A program made the translations under genes and the position numbers. Shown in pieces: positions 1-4,035 of a DNA stretch of 5,847 nucleotides. This DNA comes from Campylobacterales bacterium (GTDB lineage: Bacteria > Campylobacterota > Campylobacteria > Campylobacterales > Arcobacteraceae), in assembly GCA_019752775.1 (NCBI GenBank), contig JAIELU010000164.1, positions 1 through 5,847 on the forward strand, read 5' to 3'. Below the pieces are notes generated by a model, which had not been told where the DNA came from, searched no databases, and worked only from the letters and a program-made list of their open reading frames with translations. Position 1 is the stretch's first letter. Each line of letters opens with the position of its first letter.

Positions 1-16
1 TTTAACGCAAAGTTAT

Positions 17-703
17 ATGTATTTTAATGCAGAAGATGAAGAACTAAGTGTTAAAGAGTTTAAAGAAAAAATAAAAACTACAAAAGATAGAAAAAAAAAT
101 ATTATTGGAACTGTATTTTTATATAGTCCATTAGTAACTCCAATTGGATTTGATTCAAACAAATATTTACTAGAACAAGATTTTGAAGATTTTGGAAAAA
201 TGATTGAATTAAAAGGTGAAAATCATATCACAGTTTTTAAACAAGCAATGAGAGAACATTGTGCAGGAAAAATAGTTGAAATAAGAAATCTATTTAATCT
301 AATAGAAAAGAATATTGATATTCCTGTATTATTAGAAAAATTCAATAATGATTTAGAGAGTTATAACTCTTTTCAAACTACACAATTTGACAGAGATATT
401 ATGTATTTAGATGCTGCAAATTTAATCCCAAGTGGAAAATTTGTATTCTTTTGTTGGGGAGATAAAATAAAAGAAAAAGAATTCCCATACATAAATGATT
501 ATGCCAAAACACTTTATGAAAATAGTGTAAAACTAGGTAAAAAAGTAGTTTTTGTTTATAAAAAAGAAAAAACTGAACAAGGTGCTATTGATTATCTACA
601 ATTTTCAAATCCAATGCAAAATTATAAATATAAAAGTTCGATTATAAATTCTATTAAAAAAGCTTTTGAGGAGTTTCCTCCATCGATAACTCCTTACGAA
701 TAA
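17..703 (+). CDS. Uncharacterised protein, possibly DUF1643-like (5' end uncertain)
   Basis: I do not recognise this 228-residue protein with confidence. It is soluble, with no signal peptide or membrane segment. The most ordered parts are a beta-strand-like stretch near residues 29-36, the segment I89-R-N-L-F-N-L95, and V143-F-F-C-W-G-D149 followed by a helix and the strand KKVVFVY. An 'NLF' strand, then a hydrophobic strand ending in W-G, then another strand, loosely recalls the DUF1643 family, but this is a weak motif-level resemblance. The ATG at 17 has no good ribosome binding site, and its frame stays open to base 2, so the true start may lie before the window. The next gene begins 11 bases after the stop, with its ribosome binding site abutting the TAA, so the two are probably cotranscribed and this protein might act with the regulator. 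Reading frame confident, function unknown. Confidence 0.75.
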   Translation: MYFNAEDEELSVKEFKEKIKTTKDRKKNIIGTVFLYSPLVTPIGFDSNKYLLEQDFEDFGKMIELKGENHITVFKQAMREHCAGKIVEIRNLFNLIEKNIDIPVLLEKFNNDLESYNSFQTTQFDRDIMYLDAANLIPSGKFVFFCWGDKIKEKEFPYINDYAKTLYENSVKLGKKVVFVYKKEKTEQGAIDYLQFSNPMQNYKYKSSIINSIKKAFEEFPPSITPYE

Positions 704-707
704 AGGA
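702..707 (+). promoter_or_regulatory. Ribosome binding site of the response regulator gene
   Basis: AAAGGA overlaps the stop codon of the preceding gene and lies 7 bases before the ATG at 715. It fixes that start and suggests translational coupling of the two genes. Confidence 0.75.
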
Positions 708-714
708 AAAAGTT

Positions 715-1962
715 ATGTTAACACCTGAATTTCTAAAAAATCAAAGAGTACTTTTTGTTGAAGATGAAGAACTAGCTAGAGAAAAATTAGCAAAACTATT
801 AAGTAAACTCTTTAAAGAAGTTGTTTTAGCCTCAAATGGTCTTGAGGGATTAGAAAAATACGAAAAATCAAAAATTACAAATGAAAAAATTGATTTAATC
901 ATTTCTGATATTAATATGCCAATTATGAATGGTCTTGAAATGTTAGAAAAAATTAGAGAAATAGATACTGTCATTCCTTTGATTTTTACAACTGCTAGAA
1001 GTGAATCTGATAATTTACAAAAAGCTATTGATTTAAATGTTAGTAATTATATTATGAAACCAATAGATACATTAATTCTTGTAAAAAAAATAACTGAAGT
1101 TTGTGAAAAAAGCTATTTTGAAACAGAACTTCAAGAAAAACAAAAAGAGCTTCAAACATATTTAGATGCAGTTGATGGTGTAGCATTAATTTATAAAATG
1201 GATGAAAACGGTGTCATTTCATTTGCAAATAAAAGTTTATTACTTACTTCAAAATATACACTTGATGAATTAAAAAATGTTAATTTTAGCGAACTTATTC
1301 ATCCAGATATTCCTAAACAATCAATTGATGATACATGGGAAATCTTAAAAAGTGGTAAGATTTGGACAGGAAATACTAAATTTATCACAAAAGACAGAGA
1401 AACTTTTTATTTAAAAAATACAATTTTTAAAATAAAATCTCATCACAAAGATGAGTATATAACTATTGGTTTTTCTACAACTCAAGAAAATAATGAAAAA
1501 AGAGAATTTCAAAAAAAAGTTATAAAAACAATTCAAGAATTTAATAAAAAAGAGTTTACATATAAAAAGCTTGTAATTGAACTAAATGATAAAATTGAAC
1601 AATTAGAGTTATATATTCCTAAATTACAAGAAGAGTTAGAAGAACAAAAAGCAAAAACGATAAGTAGACAAAGACAACTTGAACATTATGAACTGCAAAT
1701 GCATAATGTTGATGAAAAATACCTAGGACACATGACTATAAAAAGTAAAGAATCAGATGAATATACAAGAACAATTGCAATTTTAAAACAAGAAAAAAAT
1801 ATACTTGCAGATAAAAATAAAGAAGCTAATTTAGAAATAGCTGCTACAAAAAAAGAACTTGATCTTTTAACAAAAACAAATGCTGAAAAAATGAAAAGAA
1901 TAAATGATTTAACTGATGTTATAAAAACACTTGAATCAAGAATTAGAGATTTGATAGAATAA
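715..1962 (+). CDS. Response regulator: receiver + PAS + long coiled coil, no classical output domain
   Basis: A 415-residue cytoplasmic signalling protein. Residues 9-128 form a complete CheY-like receiver: acidic pair E16/D17, phospho-acceptor D65 in SDINMP, switch T93, aromatic switch Y112, and conserved K115 followed by P116. All residues needed for phosphorylation are present. A short helix leads to a PAS-like domain at about 145-255, with typical segments around D163-N172 and the 'ELIHPD' region. From about 265 to the end the protein is almost wholly charged helix with leucine heptads, a predicted coiled coil broken near 335-345. There is no DNA-binding, GGDEF, EAL or histidine kinase domain (no H-box, no ATP-binding N/G boxes). 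Output is therefore probably by protein-protein contact or dimerisation. No partner kinase is in the window. Receiver call very secure, PAS good, physiological role unknown. Confidence 0.93.
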   Translation: MLTPEFLKNQRVLFVEDEELAREKLAKLLSKLFKEVVLASNGLEGLEKYEKSKITNEKIDLIISDINMPIMNGLEMLEKIREIDTVIPLIFTTARSESDNLQKAIDLNVSNYIMKPIDTLILVKKITEVCEKSYFETELQEKQKELQTYLDAVDGVALIYKMDENGVISFANKSLLLTSKYTLDELKNVNFSELIHPDIPKQSIDDTWEILKSGKIWTGNTKFITKDRETFYLKNTIFKIKSHHKDEYITIGFSTTQENNEKREFQKKVIKTIQEFNKKEFTYKKLVIELNDKIEQLELYIPKLQEELEEQKAKTISRQRQLEHYELQMHNVDEKYLGHMTIKSKESDEYTRTIAILKQEKNILADKNKEANLEIAATKKELDLLTKTNAEKMKRINDLTDVIKTLESRIRDLIE

Positions 1963-2047
1963 GTCAAAAAAGTAGCAATAAACTTCTATTTAAAATCTTT
2001 ACTTTCTATTAATTAACATATTTATATTACCAATGAATTCTAAATAC

Positions 2048-2055
2048 GATAAAAT
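2048..2055 (+). promoter_or_regulatory. Candidate sigma70 promoter -10 box for the peroxidase operon
   Basis: The sequence G-A-TAAAAT matches the G-N-TA-N-AAT form of -10 element typical of Campylobacterota sigma70 promoters, which often lack a -35 box. It lies in AT-rich DNA 38 bases before the ATG, and would give a leader of about 30 bases. In DNA this AT-rich chance matches are common, so it is only a candidate. Confidence 0.4.
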
Positions 2056-2082
2056 TACTCTTATTTCAAATAAAAATTGAAT

Positions 2083-2087
2083 AAGGA
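2083..2087 (+). promoter_or_regulatory. Ribosome binding site of the long (exported) peroxidase form
   Basis: AAGGA lies 5 bases before the ATG at 2093. It supports initiation at the codon that includes the signal peptide. Confidence 0.7.
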
Positions 2088-2092
2088 AAAAT

Positions 2093-2638
2093 ATGTTTAC
2101 AAAAATAATATTAACTTTGATACTAACTTTTAGTTCAATAATCGCAAAGGAAAATAAAATGAGTATTTATGACTTTAATGTAAAAACAATAGATGGTGAA
2201 GAAATTTCAATGGAAAAATATAAAGGAAAAGTTCTTTTGATTGTAAATGTTGCCAGTAAATGTGGATTTACAAGCCAATATGAGGGTTTAGAAAATCTTT
2301 TTGATAAATATAAAAATGAAGATTTTATGGTTTTAGGATTTCCATCAAATCAGTTTGCAAATCAAGAACCTGAATCAAATGAAAAAATCAAAGAGTTTTG
2401 TTCTTTAACTTATGAAGTAAAATTTGATATGTTCGCAAAAATAGATGTAAATGGAGATAATGAAGCTCCAATTTATAAATTTTTAAAATCAAATCAAAAA
2501 GGTATTTTAGGAACTGAAGCCATAAAATGGAATTTTACTAAGTTTTTAGTTGATAAAGATGGAAATATTATAAATAGATATGCATCTACAACTACACCTG
2601 AAGCAATAGAAAATGACATAAAAAAACTTCTAAAATAA
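2093..2638 (+). CDS. Glutathione peroxidase-family thiol peroxidase with N-terminal signal peptide
   Basis: A 181-residue peroxidase of the thioredoxin fold that reduces hydrogen peroxide or organic hydroperoxides. The family signatures are clear: N-V-A-S-K-C-G-F-T with peroxidatic C57, F-P-S-N-Q-F then Q91-E-P, and K-W146-N147-F-T-K-F. C57, Q91, W146 and N147 form the catalytic tetrad. C57 is cysteine, not selenocysteine. C103 in the 'EFC' helix occupies the place of the resolving cysteine of thioredoxin-dependent 2-Cys members, so thioredoxin is a likelier reductant than glutathione; the usual FPC cysteine is serine (S85). Residues 1-18 form a signal peptide (K4, hydrophobic core 5-17, possible cleavage after A18), suggesting a periplasmic enzyme. 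A second start at M23 could give a 159-residue cytoplasmic form of usual family length. Probably first gene of an operon with the transporter and kinase downstream. Confidence 0.95.
   Translation: MFTKIILTLILTFSSIIAKENKMSIYDFNVKTIDGEEISMEKYKGKVLLIVNVASKCGFTSQYEGLENLFDKYKNEDFMVLGFPSNQFANQEPESNEKIKEFCSLTYEVKFDMFAKIDVNGDNEAPIYKFLKSNQKGILGTEAIKWNFTKFLVDKDGNIINRYASTTTPEAIENDIKKLLK
2146..2151 (+). promoter_or_regulatory. Internal ribosome binding site before in-frame Met23 of the peroxidase
   Basis: AAAGGA lies 7 bases before an in-frame ATG at 2159, just after the predicted signal peptide. It is at least as good as the site serving the upstream start at 2093. It could direct synthesis of a signal-less cytoplasmic form. 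The bases also encode residues A18-K22, so chance is possible. Confidence 0.45.
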
Positions 2639-2642
2639 AGGA
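2637..2642 (+). promoter_or_regulatory. Ribosome binding site overlapping the peroxidase stop codon
   Basis: AAAGGA overlaps the TAA of the peroxidase gene. It lies 6 bases before an ATA codon at 2649 in frame with the PnuC-family gene, but 48 bases before that gene's first ATG, too far to serve it. It therefore argues that the transporter is translated from 2649. Confidence 0.6.
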
Positions 2643-2648
2643 ACTACA

Positions 2649-2690
2649 ATAGAAAATTTTACAAATAATATCCAAGAAGCAATATCTTAC
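2649..2690 (+). other. Probable N-terminal extension of the PnuC-family gene from an ATA start codon
   Basis: These 14 codons are open and in frame with the transporter; with ATA read as Met they give M-E-N-F-T-N-N-I-Q-E-A-I-S-Y. A short polar or amphipathic lead before the first membrane helix is usual in PnuC proteins. No ATG, GTG or TTG occurs in this frame between the upstream TAA (2631) and ATG 2691, so the well-placed ribosome binding site can only serve the ATA. Either the gene uses a rare ATA start, or an ATG start has mutated, or there is a sequencing error. Confidence 0.5.
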
Positions 2691-3263
2691 ATGACTTCTT
2701 GGGAAATGTTAGCTGTTTTTTTATCAGTTAGTTATTTATTACTTGCCATTAAACAAAATCTTTGGTGTTGGGGAGCTGCATTTTTTAGTACATTAATTTA
2801 TAGTATTTTATTTTTTGATGCTTCTCTTTTAATGGATAGTGTTTTAAATATCTTTTATTTAATAATGGCTGTTTATGGTTGGTATTCTTGGAAATATGGG
2901 AATAGTGAAAAAATAGAAAAAGAGCTTGGAATAACTAGTTATAGTTTTTTTACAAATATAAAAATCATATTTATTTTAATAATTATCTCTTTATGTTTGG
3001 GTTATTTTATGGCAAATTATACAAGAGCTGATTTTGCATATTTAGATACTTTCACAACTGTGTTTGCTGTATTTGCTACATATATGCTTACAAAAAAAGT
3101 ATTAGAAAACTGGCTTTATTGGGTTGTAATTGATGCAATTTCAATTTATATTTATATTCATAAAGGTTTTTATTTAACGGCTGTATTGTTTTTGATATAC
3201 ACACTTCTTGCAATGATTGCATACAAACAATGGAAAAAAGAGTATTTAAGTTTTGACAATTGA
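2691..3263 (+). CDS. PnuC-family vitamin transporter (thiamine/PnuT-like or nicotinamide riboside)
   Basis: An inner-membrane transporter of 190 residues from this ATG, or 204 from the likely start at 2649. About seven hydrophobic segments lie near residues 5-20, 24-42, 46-66, 89-107, 115-133, 138-156 and 160-178. PnuC-family marks are K-Q-N-L-W-x-W-G (21-28), the F-x-D-x-x-x-x-x-D pattern (41-49), Y-G-W-Y-S-W (62-67), E-N-W-x-x-W (139-144) and a C-terminal W181. Family members move nicotinamide riboside (PnuC), thiamine (PnuT) or riboflavin (PnuX) by facilitated diffusion, with cytoplasmic phosphorylation trapping the vitamin. The downstream gene overlaps by 11 bases and is a choline/thiamine-kinase-like enzyme, which favours thiamine. 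Substrate is not decidable from sequence alone, so no symbol is given. The conservative ATG is used for the coordinates; it lacks a good ribosome binding site. Confidence 0.9.
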   Translation: MTSWEMLAVFLSVSYLLLAIKQNLWCWGAAFFSTLIYSILFFDASLLMDSVLNIFYLIMAVYGWYSWKYGNSEKIEKELGITSYSFFTNIKIIFILIIISLCLGYFMANYTRADFAYLDTFTTVFAVFATYMLTKKVLENWLYWVVIDAISIYIYIHKGFYLTAVLFLIYTLLAMIAYKQWKKEYLSFDN

Positions 3264-3999
3264 AGAATTAAAAAAATATAATATTTTTAAAAAAGAGTTA
3301 TTAAACCTTGAGTTATTAAAAAATCAAGGTTTTAATAATATATCTTATCTTCTAAAAACTACCGGAAAATCTTATGTGATAAGAGTTTTTAAATCAAATG
3401 AAAGTGTAAATATAAGCCGCAAATTTGAATATAAGATTCAAAAAAGAGCTTACAAAAAAAACATAGCTTCAAAACCTATTTTTTTAAATAATAAATTTAT
3501 GATTTATGAATATGAAAAAGGTATTCATAAAACTAAATTATCAAATTTTGAATTAAAAGAATTGATTTTAAAAGTAAAAAAATTTCATAAATTTAAAATA
3601 AAAGAAAAACCTTATGATTTACTTTTGGATTTAAAAAATTATTCGCAAAAACTAATAAATAAAAAAAGCAAAAAACTAATAAAAAACTGTTATAAAAGTT
3701 TGCAAATTTTAAAAAAATACAAATACAATTTTGCATTAACACATCATGATTTAAACCCTAAAAATATAATTTTTAATGAAATGGGCTTCAAAATTATTGA
3801 TTGGGAATATGCAGGAGTTAATGATAGTTTTTTTGATTTGGCTTCTATTTGTGTGGAGTTTAAACTAAACAAAAATCAAGAAAAAATAGTTTTAAATAGC
3901 TATTTTAAAACTAAAAAAAGTTATCACAAAATAAAACTAAAACACTACAAAATTATTTATGATAGTTTCTGTAAACTTTGGTTTGAAGCAAATATTTAA
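3253..3999 (+). CDS. Choline/thiamine kinase-like phosphotransferase (APH fold)
   Basis: A 248-residue cytoplasmic small-molecule kinase. The N-lobe is at about 25-90, with a candidate ATP-binding lysine in the 'SYVIRVFK' strand region (39-47) and the 'FMIYEYEKG' hinge at about 83-91. The C-lobe holds the catalytic loop H164-H-D166-L-N-P-K-N171 and the metal-binding I-I-D183-W-E-Y-A followed by the D-L-A motif near 196-198; this IDWEYA form is typical of ThiK/LicA/choline-kinase relatives. Start is TTG at 3253: a TAA lies at 3247 in the same frame and no other start codon precedes the kinase fold. It overlaps the transporter by 11 bases, so translation is probably coupled, and only a weak AAGAG lies about 10 bases upstream. 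Likely role is phosphorylating the imported vitamin; thiamine is inferred, with choline or another alcohol possible. Lysine makes up about 20% of residues (50 of 248), a very basic protein. Confidence 0.87.
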   Translation: MTIEELKKYNIFKKELLNLELLKNQGFNNISYLLKTTGKSYVIRVFKSNESVNISRKFEYKIQKRAYKKNIASKPIFLNNKFMIYEYEKGIHKTKLSNFELKELILKVKKFHKFKIKEKPYDLLLDLKNYSQKLINKKSKKLIKNCYKSLQILKKYKYNFALTHHDLNPKNIIFNEMGFKIIDWEYAGVNDSFFDLASICVEFKLNKNQEKIVLNSYFKTKKSYHKIKLKHYKIIYDSFCKLWFEANI

Positions 4000-4021
4000 A
4001 AGAGATATTTAACCTCTTTTT
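3998..4021 (+). terminator. Intrinsic terminator after the kinase gene
   Basis: AAAAGAG (3998-4004) pairs perfectly with CTCTTTT (4014-4020) around a 9-base loop, and the 3' arm is part of a run of five T (4017-4021). The stem begins inside the kinase stop codon. With only three G-C pairs it is weak by general standards but normal for this AT-rich genome. It separates the operon from uvrC. Confidence 0.6.
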
Positions 4022-4029
4022 GCTATTAT
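4021..4029 (+). promoter_or_regulatory. Extended -10 promoter of uvrC
   Basis: TG-C-TATTAT fits the extended -10 consensus TG-N-TATAAT with one mismatch and follows a T-run, as in Campylobacterota sigma70 promoters without a -35 box. The start of transcription expected about 7 bases downstream would fall on or next to the A of the uvrC ATG at 4036. The TG begins in the last T of the preceding terminator. Confidence 0.5.
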
Positions 4030-4035
4030 TGCCTA

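Larger units (their letters stand above)
1963..2092 (+). other. AT-rich intergenic spacer before the peroxidase operon
   Basis: These 130 bases contain no convincing gene. I see no strong intrinsic terminator after the response regulator, only imperfect 4-5 bp pairings. The 3' half carries the candidate promoter and the ribosome binding site of the peroxidase gene. There is no TPP (thi-box) riboswitch signature. Confidence 0.6.

Noticed and set aside
668..680. Perfect GAGGA/TCCTC inverted repeat near the end of the first gene
   Set aside because: Three-base loop, no T-run after it, and it lies within the coding sequence; probably chance, not a terminator.
741..974. Antisense open frame inside the receiver domain
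   Set aside because: It lies opposite well-conserved receiver coding sequence; the product is serine/phenylalanine-rich low complexity, typical of the reverse complement of AT-rich coding DNA.
1686..1967. Antisense open frame opposite the coiled-coil coding region
   Set aside because: The Ser/Phe/Val-rich product mirrors Lys/Glu codons on the coding strand; no binding site or family signature.
1963..2092. Possible TPP riboswitch before the operon containing the thiamine-like transporter
   Set aside because: No thi-box core such as CTGAGA and no extended paired structure in these 130 bases, nor in the short gap 2639-2690.
2261..2275. Possible selenocysteine peroxidase
   Set aside because: The catalytic position is encoded by TGT (Cys57), not TGA.
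3645..3683. Imperfect direct repeat GCAAAAACTAATAAA / GCAAAAAACTAATAAA in the kinase gene
   Set aside because: It encodes lysine-rich helix (QKLINKK, SKKLIKN); two copies in poly-A-rich coding DNA are better explained by composition than by a functional repeat.
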